From Clostridia bacterium (lineage in GTDB: Bacteria > Bacillota > Clostridia > Oscillospirales > Acutalibacteraceae), in assembly GCA_900754145.1 (NCBI GenBank), contig CAAEBW010000012.1, positions 1 through 6,265 of the forward strand: 6,265 nucleotides of DNA, in the 5' to 3' direction. Positions 1-4,602 of the stretch are shown here, piece by piece. The notes beneath the pieces were generated by a model, which had not been told where the DNA came from, did no database searches, and saw nothing but the letters and a program-made list of their open reading frames with translations. Every line of letters starts with the position of its first letter. Positions within the stretch are counted from its first letter, which is position 1. Made by a program: the position numbers and the translations under genes.

Positions 1-58
1 AGGCAACGGAAAGTCAATAGAAACAATAGCGCCGAGCGCTTATATTTTAGGCTCGTAA
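1..58 (+). CDS. Possible 3' end of an upstream gene (weak)
   Basis: Reading from base 2, 18 sense codons run to a TAA at 56-58 and encode a tail ending in SAYILGS. The codon choice (GGC, AAC, AGC, GCG) resembles the real genes downstream, so this could be the end of a gene cut by the window edge. The TAA overlaps an ATG at 58-60 that opens a 21-codon frame ending at 123, but no ribosome binding site supports that small frame. A competing frame from base 1 is also open to 123. With so few codons, chance is a real alternative. Confidence 0.2.
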   Translation, partial: GNGKSIETIAPSAYILGS

Positions 59-128
59 TGGATAATAACTTAACGACCAAAACAAAGCATAACCCAAAGG
101 GATATATTAGCTCTGTTTATTGACTTTC
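9..128. repeat. Inverted repeat GAAAGTCAATA / TATTGACTTTC
   Basis: The 11-base arm at 9-19 is the exact reverse complement of the arm at 118-128, separated by 98 bases. Pairing can continue inward after a one-base bulge (GAAAC at 20-24 with GTTT at 115-118). Each arm contains TTGACT when read outward, close to a -35 hexamer, so the pair could be two divergent promoters or operator half-sites. It could also be the stem of a large origin structure. The function is not established from sequence alone. Confidence 0.55.
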
Positions 129-149
129 AATAGCACACCGAGGAATAAA
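120..149 (+). promoter_or_regulatory. Possible promoter for the rep operon
   Basis: TTGACT at 120-125 matches five of six bases of the -35 consensus. AATAAA at 144-149 matches four of six bases of the -10 consensus, with an 18-base spacer. The -35 lies inside the right arm of the inverted repeat, which would suit control by a repressor or by Rep. A transcript would have a leader of roughly 200 nt containing both downstream hairpins. The weak -10 makes this tentative. Confidence 0.3.
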
Positions 150-218
150 TAAGGCTTTTGCTTATAGCGAGGATAGAGCAACGCAGAGGTGCGACTCGAG
201 CGCGTTATAAGATTTTAG

Positions 219-288
219 CATAAGGGAAAGAGGGCGGAACGAGTTAAACATAGCCCGCTCCGTCCTTGCTCTTTAATATTCCCTTATG
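219..288. repeat. Imperfect 70-base hairpin upstream of rep
   Basis: The outer stem pairs 219-228 with 279-288 (10 bp, CATAAGGGAA with TTCCCTTATG). It is followed by 229-232 with 269-272, and then an imperfect inner stem of 233-243 with 254-264. The loop is TTAAACATAG (244-253). Two inner mismatches are A opposite C on the plus strand and become G-T wobbles on the minus strand. That hints, weakly, that the minus-strand form may be the better folded one. Candidate roles are an origin cruciform or a leader RNA structure controlling rep. Confidence 0.6.
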
Positions 289-316
289 GAAAACAAAAGC
301 GACAAAACCTCGGGGC

Positions 317-333
317 TTGGGGCAGAGCCCCAA
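317..333 (+). promoter_or_regulatory. GC-rich hairpin just before the rep ribosome binding site
   Basis: TTGGGGC (317-323) pairs perfectly with GCCCCAA (327-333) around an AGA loop. A second GGGGC at 312-316 could compete for the same right arm, giving a possible switch between two structures. The hairpin ends 12 bases before the GGAGG of rep. No T-tract follows, so it is not an intrinsic terminator. It may tune Rep translation or form the nick-site hairpin of an origin. Confidence 0.5.
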
Positions 334-358
334 AGGAATAAACACGGAGGTTTTAATT

Positions 359-1144
359 ATGCGTTGCCTATACAGAGAAAAAAAGCACATTTGCGGCGAA
401 TATTTGGAGGTTGATATTTTCCCCGTATTTGAATACCAACGAGGACGCAGCAAAAAGCGCAAGCCTACGAGCGAAACACAAAAAAGGTTAAATCAGCGTA
501 ACGCCGAGCGCAAACTAATACGCTTGCTCAATACGAATTTTACCAAAAAGGATATACGCTTTGACCTTACATACAACGAGGAAAACCGCCCCGAAACACC
601 CGAGGACGCACAAAAACAAATGCAGAATTTTTTACGCAGAGTCAAGCGGTACCGAAAAAAGAACGGTTTACCCGAGTTAAAGTATGTCGCTGTTACCGAA
701 ATAGGAAAAACAAACAAGCGCCTACATCATCATATCGTTATGAGCGGCGGAATTGATATAAACGAGCTTGCGGAAATATGGGGAAAAGGATATACAACAG
801 CAAAGCCGCTACAGTTTGACGAGTACGGCATAGTCGGAATTGCAAAATATCTTGTAAAAGAGCCAATACTCGGTAAACGGTGGTGCGCGTCCCGCAACCT
901 TGAACAACCAAAAACTACAGAAAGGGACGGCAGAATACCGCAATACAAGGTTAAAGAATTTCACGACAGCGGAGCCGACAACAGAGCGGAGCTCGAAAAG
1001 CTCTACGAGGGTTACTCCCTGGCGGAGATTAAACCATATCACAACGAAATTAACGGCGGCTATTATCTAACCGTCCGTATGTATAAAAAACCCGCTCCAA
1101 AGCGGAGCAGAAAGCGAGGGCGTTATGCCAAAGACCAAAATTAA
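359..1144 (+). CDS. HUH-family rolling-circle replication initiator (Rep)
   Basis: This 261-residue protein looks like a rolling-circle Rep endonuclease of the phage ORF2/G2P-like type. Such enzymes nick one strand at an origin through a catalytic tyrosine that becomes linked to the 5' end, leaving a 3' end for host polymerase. Visible motifs are DIRFDLTY near residue 65 (motif I), RLHHHIVM at 121-128 with H123-x-H125 as the HUH metal site, and KYLVK at 163-167 with Y164 as likely nucleophile and K167 (YxxK). The N-terminal part is basic (SKKRK at 31-35) and the tail is very basic (KRSRKRGR), fitting DNA binding. The ATG at 359 was chosen because GGAGG at 346-350 sits 8 bases upstream. The longer TTG frame from 266 has no such site and would run through both hairpins. 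No helicase domain is present, so host helicase is probably used. A relaxase-like role is less likely given the small size. Confidence 0.8.
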   Translation: MRCLYREKKHICGEYLEVDIFPVFEYQRGRSKKRKPTSETQKRLNQRNAERKLIRLLNTNFTKKDIRFDLTYNEENRPETPEDAQKQMQNFLRRVKRYRKKNGLPELKYVAVTEIGKTNKRLHHHIVMSGGIDINELAEIWGKGYTTAKPLQFDEYGIVGIAKYLVKEPILGKRWCASRNLEQPKTTERDGRIPQYKVKEFHDSGADNRAELEKLYEGYSLAEIKPYHNEINGGYYLTVRMYKKPAPKRSRKRGRYAKDQN

Positions 1145-1169
1145 GCCTACGGGAAAGGAGCAAAAGAAA

Positions 1170-1307
1170 ATGTCTATGTATATTTTCCCCGTCGCTCTTA
1201 TTGCGCTTGATGTGGGAGCGGCTATTATGTGCATTATCGGCAAAGATTACAGGCGAGCGGTTTATTGGCTCGCTGCCGCGGTGCTCAATGTAACTGTAAC
1301 TTTTTAG
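1170..1307 (+). CDS. Small two-segment membrane protein, function unknown
   Basis: This 45-residue protein has two hydrophobic stretches, about residues 4-23 (IFPVALIALDVGAAIMCII) and 29-43 (AVYWLAAAVLNVTVT). A short charged turn, GKDYRR, joins them, suggesting a helical hairpin in the membrane. The ATG at 1170 follows AAGGAG (1155-1160) by 9 bases. The in-frame ATG at 1125 lies inside rep, lacks a comparable site and would add a charged, uncharacteristic N-terminus. Two-helix architecture can suggest a holin, but holins normally sit near the lysin at the far end of the late genes, so that call is not made. It lies between rep and the ArpU-like gene, and its stop codon TAG overlaps the next ribosome binding site, so the three are probably one transcript. 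Confidence 0.6.
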   Translation: MSMYIFPVALIALDVGAAIMCIIGKDYRRAVYWLAAAVLNVTVTF

Positions 1308-1318
1308 GAGGGTAAAGT

Positions 1319-1759
1319 ATGAATTATTTTAAGGCGGCGGAGCAAGTGCTCGCCTCTGTACCAACACTAAAAACAGCGTTGGAAAATTTGGAACGCCGAG
1401 AAAAACATTTACTTGAAAGCGGGGCTCCTCAAGAACTCGGCGCTATTGATTATAGCAAGCCTTTTACAAACTCGCATTATGTGAGCGACACTCTAAACGA
1501 ACTATTGGAACTTGCAGAGTGTAGGCGAAATATTGCAGAAACAAAAAAGGCTATTACCGAAATAGAAACTATCATAGAGCAATTAGGCGACGAGTATAAA
1601 AAACTCGTCATTTTGTGGTACATAGAAAAGCGCTCAAAAGAGGAAATATTGGGGGAAATGTTTATAGAATCACTAACGACTATTTACAACCTCCGAAATA
1701 GAGCTGTAGCAGAGTTTGCGTTACTGTACTACGGTGCCTCTGCTCTGCCCTCTATTTAG
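1319..1759 (+). CDS. ArpU/DUF1492-like phage transcriptional regulator
   Basis: This 146-residue protein has a largely helical N-terminal half that is probably coiled (LENLERREKHLL near 21-32, and charged helices at 56-88). The C-terminal region (about 92-138) has the pattern of a sigma-70 region-4-like helix-turn-helix: a YKKLVILWYIEKRSKEEI helix, then ESLTTIYNLRNRAVAEFALLYYG as the recognition part. Small proteins of this build (ArpU, DUF1492, RinA-like) sit just before packaging genes in Bacillota phages, and several act as late-gene activators. AGGAGG at 1306-1311 lies 7 bases before the ATG and overlaps the stop of the previous gene. It is followed by a 159-base gap with a terminator-like hairpin and a promoter candidate, which is where a late-gene switch would act. 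The family is inferred from fold pattern and position. Confidence 0.7.
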   Translation: MNYFKAAEQVLASVPTLKTALENLERREKHLLESGAPQELGAIDYSKPFTNSHYVSDTLNELLELAECRRNIAETKKAITEIETIIEQLGDEYKKLVILWYIEKRSKEEILGEMFIESLTTIYNLRNRAVAEFALLYYGASALPSI

Positions 1760-1833
1760 GCATTTGAAAAAACGCTGTATAGAAAATTGCTATTGTGTAC
1801 TGTAAACTGATACCGTAGAAATTGACGGTTAAG

Positions 1834-1859
1834 CGAGCTGCACACAAGCGGCTCGTTTT
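1834..1859 (+). terminator. Candidate intrinsic terminator after the regulator gene
   Basis: CGAGCTGC (1834-1841) pairs with GCGGCTCG (1848-1855) through 8 bp including one G-U wobble, around the loop ACACAA. It is followed by TTTT (1856-1859) and then GTCGTT. The T-tract is short, so termination may be partial, or the hairpin may be a site for antitermination or RNA processing. It lies 75 bases after the stop of the ArpU-like gene and would separate the rep operon from the late genes. Confidence 0.5.
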
Positions 1860-1885
1860 GTCGTTGTATTGGGAGTAGATATAAC
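1858..1885 (+). promoter_or_regulatory. Weak candidate late promoter
   Basis: TTGTCG (1858-1863) and TATAAC (1880-1885) are separated by 16 bases. The -10 matches five of six consensus positions and the -35 four of six. A poor -35 beside a good -10 is typical of promoters that need an activator, which would fit the ArpU-like gene upstream. Transcription would start near 1892, about 27 bases before the HNH start codon. The -35 overlaps the T-tract of the terminator-like hairpin. Confidence 0.3.
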
Positions 1886-1920
1886 ATTACAACGGCGGAG
1901 AGGGCGGGACGCTGTTATAT
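1879..1920 (+). repeat. Inverted repeat enclosing the HNH ribosome binding region
   Basis: ATATAACA (1879-1886) is the exact reverse complement of TGTTATAT (1913-1920), with 26 bases between. The right arm includes the first two bases of the HNH ATG (1919-1921), and the purine-rich GGCGGAGAGGG lies in the loop. In RNA this could hide the start codon. In DNA the left arm contains the candidate -10. Confidence 0.5.
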
Positions 1921-2218
1921 GCAAGAATTTGCACGCAAGTTTTATTTGAGTAAAACTTGGCGAGATACCAGGGAATATATATTCAAGCGCGATATGGGGC
2001 TATGTGTGCGGTGTGGTAGACCTGGCGAAATAGTACACCACAAAATACACCTCACACCACAGAACATAGACAACCCGAGTATTACGCTATCCGAGGACAA
2101 CCTCGAGCTCGTGTGCCGCGAGTGCCACGCTATAGAACACGAGGGACAGCCCGCAACGGATAGCGCGCTTATGTTTGACGACGAGGGCAACCTCGTAGAA
2201 AGGGAGTGCTACTTATGA
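1919..2218 (+). CDS. HNH endonuclease of the phage packaging module
   Basis: This 99-residue protein has the full signature of small phage HNH nucleases. An N-terminal FARKFYLSKTWRDTRE helix is followed by zinc-type pairs C29-V-R-C32 and C66-R-E-C69. The beta-beta-alpha-metal core comprises EIVHHKIHLTP (H40, H41, H44), NLELVC (N61) and H70. Such proteins next to terminase genes cooperate with TerL and are needed for cos cleavage in several HK97-like phages of Gram-positive hosts. Here the gene opens the late module and its stop overlaps the next start (ATGA). The ATG at 1919 is the only good start, because the frame is open upstream but has no ATG, GTG or TTG near. Its purine-rich site (GGAG at 1897-1900, AGAGGG at 1899-1904) is farther from the ATG than normal, so translation may be weak or structure-dependent. 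A homing endonuclease is less likely given size and context. Confidence 0.9.
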   Translation: MQEFARKFYLSKTWRDTREYIFKRDMGLCVRCGRPGEIVHHKIHLTPQNIDNPSITLSEDNLELVCRECHAIEHEGQPATDSALMFDDEGNLVERECYL

Positions 2219-2484
2219 GCAAAGTATGCGAGGTAATTATATATACAAGCAATGCCGCTTTGTCTTTCAATGTCGCGGCAACTACAGACGACTTTCAAGA
2301 CAGACTCGCCGCAGCTCTTGAGGAGGGCACGGTACTACTCGATACCATAGAGGGCAGCAAGCTAATACTTAACGCTATCAATGTTGTAGCTATTGAGGTA
2401 AACACAGCAAAGCCTACTCGCACTACAATATCGAGTCCCGAGCAGATTATTTCGGGAAATATCCCCCCCGCTCAAAATATTTGA
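2215..2484 (+). CDS. Conserved-looking small phage protein, function unknown
   Basis: This 89-residue soluble protein is not assigned to a named family. It starts with a beta-like segment (CEVIIYTSNAALSFNV), then a helix (DDFQDRLAAALEEG), then a strand-turn-strand run (VLLDTIEGSKLILNAINVVAIEV). The last 25 or so residues are polar and probably flexible. The pattern suggests a small alpha/beta fold. The ATG at 2215 overlaps the HNH stop in an ATGA junction, and AGGGAG (2201-2206) lies 8 bases upstream. The GTG at 2206 would fall on the ribosome binding site itself and was rejected. Its position between HNH and TerS suggests a packaging accessory role, by context only. The C-terminal codons include a run of seven C bases (2463-2469) that may belong to a DNA site. 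Confidence 0.7.
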   Translation: MSKVCEVIIYTSNAALSFNVAATTDDFQDRLAAALEEGTVLLDTIEGSKLILNAINVVAIEVNTAKPTRTTISSPEQIISGNIPPAQNI

Positions 2485-2560
2485 TGTTGTTTTTAATGAA
2501 CCGCCTTAGAGTCCTTTTTATAACCGCCCCTTGTGTATATTACCCCCCACCCTAAAAGAA
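2455..2560. other. C-rich stretch before terS: candidate cos/packaging site
   Basis: This stretch covers the end of the preceding gene and most of the gap to terS. It has C7 (2463-2469), the palindrome AAATATTT (2475-2482), a direct repeat AACCGCC (2499-2505 and 2522-2528), a CGCCCC block (2525-2530) and C6 followed by ACCC (2543-2552). Such strand-skewed tracts are unusual in this window. Cohesive-end phages with an HNH beside TerS usually have cos close to terS, so this is the best place for it here. The cut positions cannot be read from sequence. Confidence 0.35.
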
Positions 2561-2580
2561 AAAAAGAAAGGAGTTTTAGC

Positions 2581-2949
2581 GTGGACGACACATTATATAC
2601 GCGACAGAAAAAAGAGCAAAACAGAATTAAGAAAATCTATAAAAATCTACCCAAAGAACAGCTCGAAATTGTTCAAAAATTGATTGAAAGAGCCGCCTAT
2701 ATGCTCGTTTCTTTAGAGGATATGGAGGAAAAAATCAACGCGGACGGGCTCGTAGTTAAAATGCCGCAAGGTGCCTACACTATCGAGCGGGCGCACCCTC
2801 TTTTACAGCAATATAACGCAATGATTAAGAACTACAACGCGACAATTAAACAACTCTCCGACCTCTCCCCAAACAATGAGGCGGAGAAAGCGGGACAAGC
2901 TCTTATGCAGTTTGTTACTAAACCCAATAAGGCAATTAAACGAGCTTGA
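2581..2949 (+). CDS. terS: Phage terminase small subunit (P27-like)
   Basis: This 122-residue, mostly helical protein should be the small terminase, which binds the packaging site and delivers DNA to TerL. Recognisable parts are a basic N-terminal helix (KKEQNRIKKIYKNL), a hydrophobic helix (LEIVQKLIERAAYMLVSLEDM) and the HPLLQQYNAMIKNYNATIKQLSDL helix typical of the P27-type family (about 72-95). The GTG at 2581 was chosen because AAAGGAG (2567-2573) lies 7 bases upstream. The upstream GTG at 2533 would place that site inside the gene and add a meaningless basic leader. Length fits the family. The stop overlaps the TerL start by 4 bases, so the two subunits are probably translationally coupled. 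Residues EKAGQAL are encoded by a sequence resembling the HNH leader, likely by chance. Confidence 0.8.
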   Translation: MDDTLYTRQKKEQNRIKKIYKNLPKEQLEIVQKLIERAAYMLVSLEDMEEKINADGLVVKMPQGAYTIERAHPLLQQYNAMIKNYNATIKQLSDLSPNNEAEKAGQALMQFVTKPNKAIKRA

Positions 2950-4598
2950 ATTGGGTTAAAGAATATTACCGCCGCATAGAGTGCGGCGACATTATCACGA
3001 GCAGACGCGTTAAAGCCGTCTACTCTCGACTCGTCGCTGAAATGGACGCAGATTCCGAGGACTCGCCGTACTATTTCGACGAGGAAACGGGCGAGCGTCC
3101 TATACTTTTTATCGAAACATTTTGCAAGCAATCGCAAGGAACTATAGGCGCTCCTCTTGAGCTTGAACTATTCCAAAAAGCATATATACAGCTCCTTTTC
3201 GGTTGGCTTGAAAAAGATACGGGCTACCGTCGTTTCCGTGAAACTATGTTTTTATGCGGACGAAAAAACGGTAAGTCCACTTTGCTTTCGGGCATTGCGT
3301 TATATATGCTTATTGCCGACTATGAGGGCGCAGCGGAAATATACTCCGTAGCAACCAAAAAAGACCAGGCAAAAAAGGTACTTACCGAGGCTGTCAATAT
3401 GGTTAAGCAGTCGCCCGAGTTGCGAGCGCTGATTAAAAAACGCCGTAATGACATTTATTTTCCCGCGACCTCCTCAATTTTTGAGGCTCTCGCCTCGGAC
3501 TCGAATACCCTCGACGGCTTGAACTCTCACGCCGTAATTATAGACGAGCTGCACGCTATCCGCGACAGAAACCTATACGAGGTTATGAAACAATCAACCT
3601 CGAGTCGCCGTCAACCTCTCGTCGTTATGATTACGACAGCGGGAACGGTGCGCGAGTGCATTTTTGACAATATGTACGAGCTTGCTTGCGAGCTTGCAGA
3701 CGGCACTAAAAAAGACGACACCTTTTTACCCGTGCTTTACGAGTTAGACTCTCGCGACGAGTGGACTAACCCGCAAATGTGGGTTAAGGCTAACCCTGGA
3801 CTTGGTAAAATCAAACAATACAAAACTCTTGCCGCCTTTGTTGAGCGGGCTAAAAACACCCCCGCCGACTTGCCAGGTGTTTTATGCAAGGACTTTAACA
3901 TACGCGAAAACGAGAGCAATGTTTGGCTATCCTTTGAGCAAATTAAAAACTCTGCTACTTTTGATATGTCGGAGGTATACAACACCTACGCAATAGGTGG
4001 TTGCGACCTATCGGCTACAACCGACTTAACAGCGGCGACCTTGCTAATACGAAAGCCAGGCGACAATATCGTTTATGTACTACAGCAATATTTCCTCCCA
4101 AAAGCTCGAATAGAGCGCCTCGAGGAAAAGAACACCAACGAGGCACCCTACCGACTGTGGGCGGAACGCGGCTTACTTACAATTTGTGAGGGCAACCGTG
4201 TTAATTTTGCTGATGTTACAGCCTGGTTTGTGCAAATGCGCGAGGAGCATAAAATAGACGCCTTTAAGGTTGGCTATGACCGAGCGTTAGCGGGCTATTG
4301 GGTTGAGGAAATGAAAAGCAACGGCTTTACAATGGAGCCCGTAGCCCAGGGACCTTTTACTTGGAGTCAACCTATGCGAGAAATGGGAGCGGCTCTCGCC
4401 GATAAAATTGTTAATTACAACAATAACCCTATTTTGCTTTGGTGCTTATCTAATACAGCCGTTAAAAAAAGCGGCTTAAATAATATTCAACCCGTTAAGA
4501 TAACCGACAAGCGCCGTATTGACGGGGCGGTATCGTTGCTTAATGCGTGGGTTATCTATGTAAAATATTTTGACGACTTTATGTACAATGTGGGGTGA
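2946..4598 (+). CDS. terL: Phage terminase large subunit (ATPase and nuclease)
   Basis: This 550-residue motor protein cuts concatemeric DNA and pumps it into the prohead through the portal. The N-terminal ATPase shows Walker A GRKNGKST (105-112), Walker B VIIDELH (197-203, D200 and E201) and coupling motif ITTAGT (229-234). The C-terminal RNase H-like nuclease shows GGCDLSATTD (D354), KVGYD (D445) and RRIDGAVSLLNAW (D526), giving the expected acidic triad. Length and motif order match full-size P27-partner TerL proteins, so it looks intact. The start is TTG at 2946, overlapping the terS stop as TTGA. The family N-terminus (WVKEYYRRIECGDI) begins right there, so the first ATG (3042) would delete conserved sequence. 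Only a weak AAGG (2929-2932) precedes it, consistent with coupling to terS translation. Confidence 0.95.
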   Translation: MNWVKEYYRRIECGDIITSRRVKAVYSRLVAEMDADSEDSPYYFDEETGERPILFIETFCKQSQGTIGAPLELELFQKAYIQLLFGWLEKDTGYRRFRETMFLCGRKNGKSTLLSGIALYMLIADYEGAAEIYSVATKKDQAKKVLTEAVNMVKQSPELRALIKKRRNDIYFPATSSIFEALASDSNTLDGLNSHAVIIDELHAIRDRNLYEVMKQSTSSRRQPLVVMITTAGTVRECIFDNMYELACELADGTKKDDTFLPVLYELDSRDEWTNPQMWVKANPGLGKIKQYKTLAAFVERAKNTPADLPGVLCKDFNIRENESNVWLSFEQIKNSATFDMSEVYNTYAIGGCDLSATTDLTAATLLIRKPGDNIVYVLQQYFLPKARIERLEEKNTNEAPYRLWAERGLLTICEGNRVNFADVTAWFVQMREEHKIDAFKVGYDRALAGYWVEEMKSNGFTMEPVAQGPFTWSQPMREMGAALADKIVNYNNNPILLWCLSNTAVKKSGLNNIQPVKITDKRRIDGAVSLLNAWVIYVKYFDDFMYNVG

Positions 4599-4602
4599 GA
4601 AA

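Larger units (their letters stand above)
1..358. other. Non-coding, repeat-rich leader upstream of rep (candidate replication origin / control region)
   Basis: No convincing complete gene is seen here on either strand. The stretch holds an 11-base inverted repeat (9-19 with 118-128), a small hairpin (28-32 with 36-40, loop CGA), an imperfect 70-base hairpin (219-288) and a GC-rich 7-bp hairpin (317-333). It also has a pair of imperfect direct repeats, at 33-50 and 197-218, sharing CGAGCGC, TTATA and TTTTAG in order. A further repeat pair starts AGCATAA at 86 and 217. Short dyads such as CGCA/TGCG (182-193) lie between them. Rolling-circle Rep genes commonly have their double-strand origin immediately upstream, so this is the natural place for one. 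That role is inferred; no nick site could be identified by eye. Confidence 0.5.
1760..1918. promoter_or_regulatory. Early/late junction region between regulator and packaging genes
   Basis: This is a 159-base gap without a gene. From left to right it holds an imperfect direct repeat (GTATAGAAAATTG at 1777-1789 and GTAGAAATTG at 1815-1824), a dyad ACCGT/ACGGT (1812-1816 with 1825-1829), a terminator-like hairpin, a weak promoter candidate and an inverted repeat that includes the next start codon. The position directly after an ArpU-like gene suggests the late-gene control region. The repeat pair is a candidate activator site, by inference only. Confidence 0.45.

Noticed and set aside
58..123. 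21-codon ATG frame ending at 123
   Set aside because: There is no ribosome binding site and no recognisable feature. It is short enough to be chance and overlaps the inverted repeat.
317..333. GC-rich hairpin as an intrinsic terminator
   Set aside because: It is followed by AGGAATAAACACGG rather than a T-tract, and it lies directly before a strong ribosome site.
266..358. Longer rep reading frame beginning at TTG 266
   Set aside because: It would read through the right half of the large hairpin and all of the GC-rich hairpin, and it has no ribosome site. The ATG at 359 has GGAGG at an 8-base spacing.
1125..1169. ATG at 1125 as start of the small membrane protein
   Set aside because: It lies inside rep and adds a polar, lysine-rich leader. 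AAGGAG is correctly placed only for the ATG at 1170.
2533..2580. GTG at 2533 as start of the small terminase
   Set aside because: The strong AAAGGAG at 2567-2573 would fall inside the coding region, and the extra residues are unlike a TerS N-terminus.
2832..3137. Minus-strand open frame across the terS/terL junction
   Set aside because: It lies opposite two well-supported overlapping genes and has low-quality composition and no family features.
4570..4602. Portal start within terL at TTG 4570 or ATG 4588
   Set aside because: The site GGGGTGAG is correctly placed for the ATG at 4603, and the portal-like sequence starts there.
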